Positions 48,296 through 59,150 of a stretch of DNA of 64,000 nt are shown in pieces. The notes under the pieces are model-generated. The model made no database searches, was not told where the DNA came from, and saw nothing but the letters and a program-made list of their open reading frames with translations. Each line of letters begins with the position of its first letter. The stretch's first letter is position 1. The translations under genes were made by a program, and so were the position numbers. Source of the DNA: Maea johnstoni (Eukaryota; Annelida; Polychaeta; Spionida; Magelonidae); the NCBI GenBank assembly GCA_963942565.1, contig OZ012693.1, positions 7,587,341 through 7,651,340 of the forward strand, given 5' to 3'.

Positions 48296-49966
48296 TTTTT
48301 TTTTTTTTGGGGGGGGGGGGGGGGGGTTCAAAACTGAAAAAATACTCAGAGCCCATCTTGCAAACTATGATTCATGAACCTTCACATATCACAGATGCGG
48401 AAGGAAGGGTAGGTTGTACTCCATTCAAACTTATTTTGGAATTGCTGTTGAAATTAAGAGAAATGCAAAATTCACCTATCCAATTCCATAAATGTCAAAA
48501 CCGTTTTCTTTAAATATGTCAATCTCAAGCAAATCTGTTAAATTAGATACTCAAATTGCATGTTGATTTGAAGCGATTGTGACTTGATGAAATTCCATTA
48601 TGAGAAAAGGGTCAACAACCTCTCCTGTTTGCATCTTAGATAAATAAAAACAAGTGAATATGAAACCAGCAGGTCAACCTGAACAGGCTACTCTCAAAGA
48701 ATAGCCCAAAAGTCGTGCTCTGTACATGTTGGCGCTCAGGTTTCTAGGGATTGTAAATGATACGAGAGCCCTGATTGGTCCGTGTTCCCTCACGCTGATG
48801 CCAGATCAGAGACCCTGTCATTTCCAGGCCTTCACTATAGCATACATAGTAATTAGTTTCTGCTACACTCTATTATTTTCTTTGTCTAAGATTGTGTACA
48901 AGCCTGTGTGAGCCATTCTAGCAGCAGGTATTTTACTTTCCTAATGATAGCCTAAACATTCACTGTTAATTATGAGGAAAAGTGTGTCGGCTTTAATTGA
49001 TACTGATAAAAATCTTAAATGACCCTATGTTCACAAAGTAACCCAGTGAACAAACTACGATAGAAACAAGATATATTTCATTTATTTCTTGCAATTAATG
49101 TTATATAAAAGTTCTGAGACTATCAGGTTTCTGTATGTAACGCTACACAAAATCTTATAAGAAACTGGGGATCCGTACGTTTGTTGTCCTTCAGAGGTTT
49201 TATTATGAAGAAAGGGTGTCAATTTCGGTTCTTAACACAAGGTTTCGGAATAAATACACAGACAAAAAACACAATCGTTCAAACCCATTTAACCATACAT
49301 ATTTGGCAAAACAAGAATCATTAGACGTTATTTAGTCACTGATCAAGACTGCCGTCAATAATAGATTGGCATTGTCACTGGTGCACCCTTAATCAGGATG
49401 CATTACTCAGTCGGAAGTGCAATTGATGATGGGAGAGGATTCCGCTAATCCCCCCCCCCCCCCCCCCCCCCACACGCAGTCGGAAGTGCAATTGATGATG
49501 GGAGAGGATTCCGCTATTTCAGTTAAACTGCACTTAATGTCGGTTCCAAATGCTTGAGGTGCATGGTCACTCATTCCTATGGGCGGAGCTAAATTTTCAC
49601 TTACGCGCATGCGCATTATCAGAGGTTCCGATAATTCACGGGTTCCGATAATTCACGCCACACCGGACCTGACGCACAACGGCGACTAGCCAGACTCCAC
49701 AGATAAGAGAATACTAGCTAGCCGGGTCGTCTGGAGCCTTAGATTATTCATTTCCGGTCATTTACTTCCTGCTCTACAGAGACAGGCGCCATTGCGTAAA
49801 AATCTTATCTCCCAAAGTTGTATCGCCACTGCTTCCCAAACAATTACAAGAAATGGCGAGTTTGGACTTCTGAAATTGACCGATGCACTTTGATATGAAA
49901 CGATGCACTTTCAAGATTGATCGATGCACGTGCATCGATGCAAACTGGTGTGGATCCGCGCCTGGT
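48296..49966. other. Non-coding region with T/G and C homopolymer runs
   Basis: A T-run followed by a G-run (48296-48326) and a C-run (49450-49471). A segment of about 40 bp, with the core GTCGGAAGTGCAATTGATG, is present on both sides of the C-run (49410-49449 and 49478-49517). TCGATGCACGTGCATCGA is a palindrome near 49920. No gene seen. Confidence 0.5.
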
Positions 49967-50448
49967 TGTAACAGTGCCCTATTGTGCTGCTGGTGGCTGC
50001 CACTGTTCACACCCCTTGGAGTGTGGATGGCCCCCTTTTGTCTGGGAATTCCTGCAAGTCTTAGAAATGACTTGTGGGAAGCTTCTGCCCATGCTCAGTG
50101 AGAGGGGGACATCCTGTATCACTCTCATTCTCCACCTAGCTGCTGACAGAGACACATCACCTCACTAGCCCTCTTCATTGTAAGTACCCCTCTTTCTACC
50201 TAGGGCATTTCCCATCTTGTATGTATACCACCATCTAAGTCAGCCTACCAGCAGCAGCAATAGGGTCCTGTGTGTTTTCTAGTTGCCATGATATGTATTC
50301 TTAGTATATTTAATAAAGCTTTTAAAATAGAAGATCTCTCCAGTTGTATTTAACCCTTTCCTTTCTCCAGCCATTTATACTTCCATCCCTACCCTTCTTC
50401 TGTAACCACCCCTCAGACCTCTAACCCTTACACAAATCATTGGTTACA
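49967..50448 (+). repeat. Possible solo LTR, ~482 bp
   Basis: The segment starts TGTAACAG and ends GGTTACA, an inverted TG...CA pair, with AATAAA at 50312 as a plausible polyadenylation signal. I see no matching short flanking duplication and no second copy, so this remains a candidate. Confidence 0.35.
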
Positions 50449-52509
50449 ACCGGCACTAGAGACGACAAACATGCTGTTGAATGAAAACTAACAATACAAA
50501 GAGCCTTAAAGGCCAGACCTCATAAACCAAAAGTATGTGAAACGCTACAAATTTCATTCAATATCGCCAAAGTAATTGGTAATATATATATAAGATTTGA
50601 TATGCATTAGTTATGATCTCTGTAAAGAGTCAGCACTGAACTACATTCTTAAGTATATGGTGAACCCATCCATGTTCTTCATATACAGACAATCTGACAA
50701 TTTTGATGTAGGTTTTGGAATTTAGTTTATCGTCACTTTTTCAGACGTACTATGGGAAAAACAGTGCCTAATTCCAAGTCACTTACAATTTTTGATATAC
50801 AATACTCCCATGTATGTGGAAAAGGCCAAACTAAGGAGGGTTTTGGTGACTGGTAAGAACATATTTCTTATCATTGGGAATTTAAAGATTTGCCATTATT
50901 GGCAAGTGGTATTTCTGAACAGTCTTTTCTGCAGGGTTGCCTGTACAATGAAACTGAGTGCAGATACTGTTTAAGTATTAGAAGGAATTTTTACATGAGA
51001 AAAACAATGATTTTCCGCCATTTATTTTTTCAACTCACTATGATTTTCAGAAGTTTGCATGTCTGTCAGATATTCAAGAAGCTGCAACCACGATTGGGTA
51101 AAATTAAAAATGTTTCACGATTCACCATTGAAATAATAACACATTTAGCTGCCTATGCTGTGTGTGTATGATAAATGAGTACAATTCCTGCTGTGCAGTG
51201 AACCATTGATTAATAGCATTGTCTTGAATGATTGTTTTGATGTGAGTATTTGTGGCTACCAATATTAGGGATGTGTGTATGTTTTTCGACATCCATAAAT
51301 AGAGTTATAATCAGTATAGTGGTGTGCATGCTAAAGTGATTCAGAAAAGACCATGAAAGGAATGTTTAAAATATAATTCCAAGGGATTTTTTTCTTTTGG
51401 TTGTACATTTGTTATCAGTGATACCTTAATAGGTAATCTCTTGACATGGTTTGTATAAATTCTTAATCAAAGATCCTCAGTTTCATCACTGACCTAAACT
51501 AACATGCCTGAAGCAGCCTAAAAGGCCTTGCTATTTGTAAGACAGCTCTCTTACAAATACAACTATGAAGGGACTCACTTAACGATCTTACCTGAAATAT
51601 TTTCTTAATTTATGCTCTAGTCCTTATCTTATTAAGGTTCCCAAGTTGCATTGATTCAGGTGTTTTTTTAATACCAGCTGGGGCATGTGAAAAAGTTGCC
51701 AGTGACTTGTGGTTAAGTGCTGGTTTTCTGAGGCTATTCCAGTTTCCTACACCGTTATCGACAGGCTAGTCAGGACTTCACTGCCACATGGCTGAAAAAG
51801 CGATGATAAAAGAATTTCCAAATTCGGTGTTGATCCTGATAACACTCTGCAAAGAGAAATCTCAGCATGAATGGGTTAACCCTTTTCACTACAAACACCT
51901 TGTTAATATTTTGGTGGTATTTGGTGCAAGGATTGTTCTTTGATGCCGACAAAGAACATTCTTATAGTTTCTTAAAGAAAGAAGCATTTGTATCACATAT
52001 CCAGGGCCTCTGAGTTAACACAAATTTACAGGGGAGAGAAGTTTATAAATGTACTACTAGTATAATGGTATATGCATCAGAAGCCACAGAGTATCTATAT
52101 AGTCAAAGCATTGGCTAGTCTGTTGATGTTTGCAGTTTTGATTTTGTCTTTGCTCATTGATTATCATAACATTAGAAGAGCTGAATATTCAATCATTTAT
52201 TTATCATCTATATTTGCACAAATATCATTGGTGTGTCTGTTTTATCATTATAAAGGGATTTTGGTATAATTTCTCAATAATGTGTAAGGAAAATAATCAA
52301 TAACTACTAATTTACAGATGAGGATATTTTTCTGATTATAGGAAGGTCTGGGTCTGGAGCTTTTTCCTCATAAATGAGAAAAATTAGGAATTAATTTAGG
52401 TTAGAAAAATAGACCTAAACAGTGTAAAATTGTTTCCTTCAAATCAAAGCTATGTCGCATTGAGACCATCATTTGCAGGAAACTTGCTTCCAGTCATATG
52501 TATTTATAT
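50449..52509. other. Unassigned AT-rich DNA
   Basis: I see no gene, repeat array or recognisable element. Short ORFs have no domain or codon bias worth reporting. Confidence 0.5.
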
Positions 52510-52511
52510 GA

Positions 52512-52604
<93 letters not shown>
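52510..52604. repeat. (TA)n microsatellite
   Basis: An almost pure run of about 47 TA units. Confidence 0.98.
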
Positions 52605-52606
<2 letters not shown>

Positions 52607-53569
52607 CATAGTTTGAAATCAACATTGGTAGTTATTGATCATTGTCACTTTGTCGTTTTGTTGCCATGTCAGGCATTTTGTTGTTTTTAAGATTGTGTAT
52701 AGCAGTTTTAATTATTCCTTGAAGTTGGGGTTTACTAGAGTTATCCACGACTGTTGCCATAACCAGTGAGCACACAGTGAATAGTTTCCTGTTTATAAGT
52801 ACCTACACTAAGATGCAAACATAACCCAGAGAAAGTCCGATACAAGGCGATAGGAATGGAGATGAATGTAGTGGAAAGCTGTATGAAGCTAGTGGCGCTG
52901 GGCGCAACACAGCGCAAAGGTTAGGCAAGTATGGAAGAAGAATGGATCCGTGCGCCAAAATAGAGGCCGGTGCACGGAACCATGTCTCAGAGGGAATGGT
53001 TAAAGATGTAACAGTTATGAAATATGAGGAAAATGGGTAGTGAGTAAAAGCAATTTAGTGATCGTGTAAATATATAAGTTCACCTGGGAAAAGAAAGAAA
53101 AGGTCTGATTTGGAAAATATTTGTTACTGAAATACCATGAAGCTGAGAATATGGGGAATTCAAAAACATTAATCAGAATTTGCCCCCGCATATGGTATGA
53201 GCAACCCTCTGGGTCATGGACTATAGAGTGTGATCTGCTACTTGATATTAAAGTCCGTTATTTCATAATCATATTTGTATGGTTATCAATTTGCCAACTC
53301 CTGTGAAATATAATTGCCCACTCCAAAGCTATATTCTCACCGGACCCCTGGTGGCCAGGATTGGAACTGAACAAAACGGCGCGAAAGAAGCCCCAATATT
53401 GGACCGCGAGAATTGATGATGATGATATTTTCAGTTACAAAGCTTCCTGTTTGTTCTTGATAACTCTGCAATAATGTGATCTACTACACAAAATTAAAGT
53501 TTTCCCATTAACATACGTGTACATGGTTATCAATTCTAAAGGCGCACTTTAGCATGGTAGGGAGACCGC
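52605..53569. other. Unassigned non-coding DNA
   Basis: No convincing gene. The segment contains a short (GAT)n run near 53415. Confidence 0.45.
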
Positions 53570-54049
53570 CATGTACAGTGAGGAGCAACGCGCAGAGTAC
53601 AGCAAGGAAAGGAGGGTTAAGTACGAGCCCCCAGTAGACGGAGTCTCACAGAGAGTGCCTACACAAGATAGGTATTCTTCCATATGGGACTGTGAAGGGG
53701 AAGATGTGCCAGCAACCGAGCCACCTGTCAACAAGAGTGGGCACGAGTAACCGTAAGCCGCCCACAGGCCAGCAGAGGTGGCCTTGAGTTGCGTAACCCA
53801 TACGAGGCTCTTGCGTCGGCACCCAAGGAAGCCGACATCAGATTCAAGAACCTCCAACGTCCGAGAGCGCACTCCTTGAGCGACATCGAGAAGACTAGTA
53901 AGTCTCTCGGCCGGTGGAGAAAACCACCCCTGAGATACGACAACGGTGCCATGTCCGACGGTGCCACTAGGAACATGACAAAGAAAACATCCGCCCCAGC
54001 CCCTACCTCTAAACAGTTGGGGCGCCGTCCTGATTGCTTGCTTGCTTGA
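53570..54049 (+). CDS. Two overlapping ORF pieces of an unrecognised charged protein
   Basis: A first frame begins MYSEEQRAEYSKERRVKY at 53571 and ends near 53750. A second, overlapping frame, open from about 53690, contains NPYEALASAPKEADIRF and ends at 54049 with PTSKQLGRRPDCLLA. Both are rich in Arg, Lys, Glu and Ser. They may be one gene with a frameshift or adjoining exon pieces, or part of a retroelement. No known domain is visible. Confidence 0.35.
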
Positions 54050-54158
54050 TTATATTTCCTCCTTTCTAGGAGCTGTAAGTTGTACATATAGCTCACAGAA
54101 CAGTAAAGTCAAATAAGTTGTACCATGTAACAATCACTGATTGGGTTGCTGGGTTTAT

Positions 54159-55565
54159 TTACCGTAAGGGGGGTGGGTTAACTTCCTTAACAAGTAGCAT
54201 AGTTCTTTCCTGATGAATGGCAAATATATAGTTCCTGGTGATGTTCTCCCATTTGTGTTGGAATCCATTGTCATGAGGTACTGCGGTGTGGTGAGAGTGA
54301 TCCAGCAGTATTTGCTTGAAGATTTGCTCATCAGTTTTTAGTAATGTCTGTGTTTCGGTGGGGAACATGTCCATCATCATAGGGAAGAATTTAGTTCTTA
54401 TGCCTTTAAAGGCTTTACACTTTAACAGGAAGTGTGGTCTGTCTTCCCTTTCCTCGAGGCAGAAGTCGCATATGTCCGATGTTATCTGCTTCATTCGTCT
54501 CTTGTTCTTGCCTAGTGGATAATCATCTAATAGAAGGCGTATCTTGATGTTCATACGATTGACTTGGAACGGATTGGTAATGAAGGAGATGGCACTGTGT
54601 GTTTGTTTTGGTTGGCACACCGTGTTTAGTAGGGTCAGGGTACTTTTGGTCTTAGCTTCCTCGTGTACTTCTTCAGTCGCATGATCGTATATTGCTTTCT
54701 GTATGCTTTTTCTCCATTGTTCTTTGTCCGGGAAGTCTATGTAAATGTCTATGATGGATGGCAGGTTGTATTTGGAGAGTAATTTGCTGATGTATACTAC
54801 CCAGGATGCTGAGGATGATCTTTTTGTTGCATATTGACGAAGGATTATTTCTCTGGTAATTTCTGTATTTAGAAGAGTCCATAGGAATCCCAATGTTGAG
54901 GTATGCACATAGAATTTAATAGGGAGTGACCCTGTCAGTATATAGAGTCCGGCTGTAGCTGTTCTTCCGGGAAGACCCAGGAGTGAACATGGCGATTTCC
55001 TATGAAAGAGTTCCATTGATTTCAGTATCGTGTCTGTGAGGGTTAGGACTTCAAGACCGTAGAGAGCTCTAGGTATTACGTAAACGTTGTATAGATGTAG
55101 CGAGATTTCCGGAGGGAGTCCGTTTGTGCCATGTAAACCAGGACCCATCAGAGCATAGAGGGTACGGTTTGCAGTAGAAATACGATTTTCGATGGTTGGT
55201 AGTACGGACGAGTTCCTGTTGTGTGTAAGGCCCAGGTGGACGAGTTCTTCCACAATAGGAAGTTCCTTGCCATTTATTTCTATCTTGATGTTTTCCTTCA
55301 GGTGGTTTAGTTCAGTTTTGGATTTGAAGTTGAATGGGATCACCACTGACTTGGTTGGGTGCAGGACATAGTGCTCCTTGTTGGCGTAGTCCGTAACCAT
55401 GGACAATGTGGCTTGGAGACTATATGGATCTGTGTCCAGTATCAGCATATCGTCTGCACAAGTTGGTGTGGTTATTGATATGCTACCGATGTGGTACCCG
55501 GTCAGTGCCTTGTCTACTGTTTCCAGAATGTCGCATTGGTATATTAGGTAGTCATCGGGGCTGGA
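54159..55565 (-). pseudogene. LINE reverse transcriptase C-terminal fragment
   Basis: One open minus-strand frame. It starts mid-RT with TPTCADDMLILDTDPYSLQ (a CADD variant of the YADD catalytic box). The thumb region follows (HPTKSVVIPF, LVHLGLTHN), then the post-RT region with ALYGLEVL, and a C-x2-C-x8-H-x4-C knuckle (CDFCLEEREDRPHFLLKC). It ends at 54159 with KEVNPPPLR. Everything upstream of the RT palm is missing, consistent with 5' truncation at insertion. There is no ATG at the start of the frame. The clade is uncertain; it is neither the L1/Tx1 type at 19-33 kb nor the family at 57-61 kb. Confidence 0.85.
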
Positions 55566-55693
55566 GACTTTCCCTTGTCCGTTCCCTTGTAAGACTTGGT
55601 GGCTGGATTTTGATTTTTCCCCGTTCCAGAAGACTCGGGATTTCAGGCCTATATACTAGTCCTCTTTGAGTTTCCACCAGATACCTGGGAGGC

Positions 55694-56020
55694 CTCTTTC
55701 GTGATGTGCGCAGCGACAAAGGGCGTGCGAAGGAGAACTCGAAAGGAGGCCCGGCGAAACCTCCTTCCGTCATCCCTGCTAGGATCCTTCCACAACGTGA
55801 GAGACAACAAGCAGATAGAAGAAGGGATGGTGGGAGCAGCGGTCCCAGTGGTAGAGAAAAAGACATGCCGGCGGCGAAACGGATACACCTTGCCTCCGAC
55901 TACTCCAGCAACAAGTCAGGCGGCGATGATTATCCGCCCCTCAGTCCAGAGGCATCAACTTCAGCGAAGGATAACAAACCAGCTGCAAACGGGGTGAGTC
56001 AAAGCAGTCAGGGCGACGTC
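55694..56020 (+). pseudogene. ORF1-like N-terminal piece of the third LINE
   Basis: The frame is open after a stop near 55660 (VSTRYLGGLFRDVR...), strongly basic and low-complexity (GRAKENSKGGPAKPPS, QQADRRRDGGSSG), ending in a Ser/Asp-rich stretch. It breaks at the dyad-rich element. The composition is like the N-terminus of a LINE ORF1, and the similar Ser/Lys-rich piece resumes at 56942. The two sides do not join in one frame with a simple GACGTC duplication, so an extra indel or different genes remain possible. Confidence 0.45.
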
Positions 56021-56935
56021 TATGGAACGCCCAGTGTGCCAAAACCACATGTTTCTGAAACATGTGAGATGTTTCTGAAACATGTGAGATGTTTAGGAAA
56101 CATCACGATATTTCACAAACATCTTACATGTTTACAAGATATCTCTTAATTTTTTGAAGTGATATCACCTAATTGAGAGATGTTTCGCAAACATCTCTCT
56201 TATTTAATGGATATCTCTCAAATATAGTTTTGGCACAATGGCGTCAGGTTCGCCTGGCGTGTCAAAACCACATATTTCTGAAACATCTGAGATGTTTCCG
56301 AAACATCTCTGACTTCGAGAGATATCACCTAATTCATTTTGATGATATAGCGATATCACATAATTCAGAGATATTTCCTAAACATCTCTGAATTATGTGA
56401 TATCATGATATCACCTAAATGTGAGTGATATCACTTAAATACAAGATGTTTCTTAAACATGTACATGTTTAAGAAACATCTTGCATTTAAGTGATATCTC
56501 TTTTAGTGTCTGATGTATCCATGTATTCAAAGAGATCATGTACTGTCCGAGATATCACGTAAATGAGTGATGTTTCAGAAACATGTACATGTTTAAGAAA
56601 CATCTCACAATTAGGTGATATCACTCAAGTGATACTGTGATATCACTAAAACATGTACATGTTTAGGAAACATCTCTCAATTAAGTGATATCGCGAGTGA
56701 TATCACTTAAATGAGAGATGTTTCTTAAATATCTCTGACTTTATTGATGATTTCTGTCAGACATATCTAGGTAATCCACGATGTTTCTGAAACATCTCTC
56801 ATGTTTAGGAGATATCTCTGCATTTAGGTGATATCTCATAAATATGGCGAATGATGTTTAGGAAACATGTACATGTTTCCTAAACATCTCACATGTTTCA
56901 GAAACATGTGGTTTTGGCACACTGGGCGTTCCATA
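56021..56935. mobile_element. 915-bp TIR element built almost entirely of short dyads
   Basis: The ends start TATGGAACGCCCAGTGTGCC and mirror each other for about 50 bp. GACGTC lies on both sides (56015-56020 and 56936-56941), a possible 6-bp target-site duplication. The interior is made of two alternating palindromic themes: GATGTTTCNGAAACATC and GTGATATCAC with AATT-type links, plus ACATGTACATGT. A second pair of end-like motifs (GTTTTGGCACA and TGTCAAAACC, 56230-56275) suggests two units side by side. No coding capacity. Confidence 0.8.
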
Positions 56936-56941
56936 GACGTC

Positions 56942-57354
56942 CGGATTTATACTCCGAGACGTCGAATGGGTCTAGTGATAGTGATAAAGAGAAGTACTCT
57001 AAAGTAGTGACAAAGAATGGCTGGGGCCCCAAGAAAAACAATGGTAAGAGCAATACGAGTAAGAGGAAGGTTCCTATCCTGCGGTCCTCTGCCGCTGTTG
57101 ATTTTAGAGAGGTTTATATTCAGGAATTAGATTTCTCTCAATTCGACACAAGGGAGGAGTTCGAAGAGAGTGTTGTCAATTTTTGTAAGTCATACGGTGT
57201 ACACCCAGTGGATGCGAGCATGATTCCCGTAAAAGGGTGTGGAGTAAAAGCTGGTTGTAAATTAACGGTTAAGGCTGAAGACTATGATCAAGTTTTCTGT
57301 GTAGAATTCTGGCCAGAAGGGACAGAAGTCAGAGACTGGGTGACCAAGGTCTAA
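56942..57354 (+). pseudogene. ORF1-like C-terminal piece of the third LINE
   Basis: About 135 codons, ending at 57354. A Lys/Ser-rich start (SSDSDKEKYSKVVTKNGWG) is followed by a compact folded-looking region (VDFREVYIQELDFSQFDTRE, then VKGCGVKAGCKLTV). I do not recognise the fold, but its size and position directly before an endonuclease/RT region suit an ORF1 product. Confidence 0.5.
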
Positions 57355-57900
57355 TCCACTACTATCATCTCCATGGAAATCATAAATCATAGAATAGTGA
57401 ATAATACGTCGGCTGTAATAATTACATCCATTGTCTTGCTTTGCTTACTTTCCAGACGATCGAGGTGGGCTGTTTGCGCTACTCATGTGGTCTGGTATGA
57501 TGATAGCTCCAGGTTCTGATTGGTATGATAACACTAATTTACGATCCCGGGGTCCCAATGCAGACTGGCAATGCTCTGTTCCCCAATGTTGTACTTGTAC
57601 GGATTATTACAAATGGCATTGCTGTCTAAACAGCGACGTTTACAATGGTTTCATCTATGATAAATGTTTTTCCAGTTGGTTATCTAATATATATACCCGC
57701 AAGTCGGTAATCTTTCTGTGTATGGTATATTGGCATAGAATATTAGTCGTACAATATATATCATGCACGATTGTTTCAGAAGAAAGTATGTCGGTACATG
57801 GCTATTAAATGGTAAAGACAAGTTTTTCTGTATGTTAAGGTGATGGGTACCATTGCAAGCCAGTTAAAAGCCCTGTCCCAAAACACACCTCAAAGCAGCA
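57355..57900 (+). other. Decayed stretch between ORF1-like and endonuclease regions
   Basis: A Cys-rich frame of about 125 codons (57431-57808; QCCTCTDYYKWHCC) lies here, but its borders do not match any domain I know. Endonuclease-like words reappear in shifting frames after 57750, so this is probably damaged ORF2 N-terminal sequence. Confidence 0.35.
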
Positions 57901-59150
57901 TAATCCTATAACTAGGTGTTCGGACAAGTAAAGAGTCTGAAGCCGAAAATTTTGGAGTTAAACGCGGCAAAGGAGGGGTAGCTATCTTCTGGCGTAAATC
58001 CATAAACGGTATTGCGGAATACAGAAACCTTATAAATGACCGCATATGTTGCATCAGATTAGAGACTGGGAACGGATCTGTGGTAAATATTTACTCCATA
58101 TACCTTCCAGCCAAAGGGTCAGATGATGATTTTGGTGCAGCTTTGGATAATTTGAGTGGAATTATCGACTCTATGGAAACAACCTCTCTGTCTATTGTCT
58201 GTGGCGATGCTAACGCTGACCTGGGCTGGCTGGGGGGGATTAGGAGTGTTCGTCAACCCACAGGGCGGGGCAAAGAATTCTACACTTTCATTGAGAAATA
58301 TAATCTGGTAGCCACTAAACTGTGTGAGTGGGCTGTTGGTCCTGTTAACACGTTTAATGGCCCCACAGGTTCATCTCTTATTGATTACATCCTGGTCCCT
58401 AAGAGTATGCTCAGCCTGGTCGACACGTGTAGTGTTATGGGCGACGATCCTTTGAATTGCTCAGATCATCTACCAGTATGTGCTTCGCTTAACCTCAAGA
58501 CTCTTGCCAGCAAATACAACACAAGAGTTAGTCCTGGTGTGAAGAAATGGGACAAGATGTCTATAGATGATCTTTTGTGTAAATATACAATACCGGTTAG
58601 CCATAGACTAGATGAGGTATCTGAATATTTGGCACATAACATGTCCTCCCATAAAGACATTGACCACGCAATGAGTATGATAGTACACATACTAAGAGAT
58701 GCGGATTCAGTTATTCCAGTGACTAAGTTCAAGAAAAACTTGAAACCATACTGGAATAACCAACTCAGCGCTTTAAAGAAAATCAAAATGTGTGCATATA
58801 GAAAATGGGTCTCGGAAGGCAAACCAGGTGATGATGACTCTACCTTAAAAGAAGAATACAGGATTGCAAAGAAGGGTTTTGCTAGTGAGTTAAAGAAACT
58901 AAGTCAAGAGTATGAAAGCGAGCAAATAAGTGACCTCGTGAGCTCTGTAGGGCTAGACAGGAAATTCTTCTGGAGAGCTCTTAAAATGAATAGGGCTGGC
59001 AATAACAATAAGTCACTAGCTATAAAAAACGCAGATGACAGAGTTGTGCATTGGATGAGGTACTTGGAGTCTGGCAGAAACATTTTTCCAAGCTATGTAC
59101 TCCCAAACAAGATCCCTCATTTAATGAAACACATTCTGAAATAGTAAATG
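57901..59150 (+). pseudogene. ORF2 endonuclease domain and linker of the third LINE
   Basis: The frame is readable from about 57915 (KRGKGGVAIFWRKS). APE-type endonuclease motifs follow: VNIYSIYLP, CGDANADLGW, FNGPTGSSLIDYIL and NCSDHLPVCAS, giving the expected GDxN, ID and SDH signatures. The N-terminal strands with the catalytic Glu are not found. A basic linker runs to about 59050, where a 1-base frameshift leads into the RT frame (DEVLGVWQKHFSKL). Confidence 0.82.

Noticed and set aside
51770-52269. Small ORFs with hydrophobic stretches
   Set aside because: AT-rich sequence gives such frames by chance; no start context or similarity supports them.
56021-56935. CRISPR-like array
   Set aside because: The motifs are variable palindromes without constant repeats or spacers, and the DNA is eukaryotic.
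57431-57808. Cys-rich 125-codon ORF as a secreted toxin-like peptide
   Set aside because: No signal peptide or cysteine framework is clear, and it lies within damaged LINE sequence.
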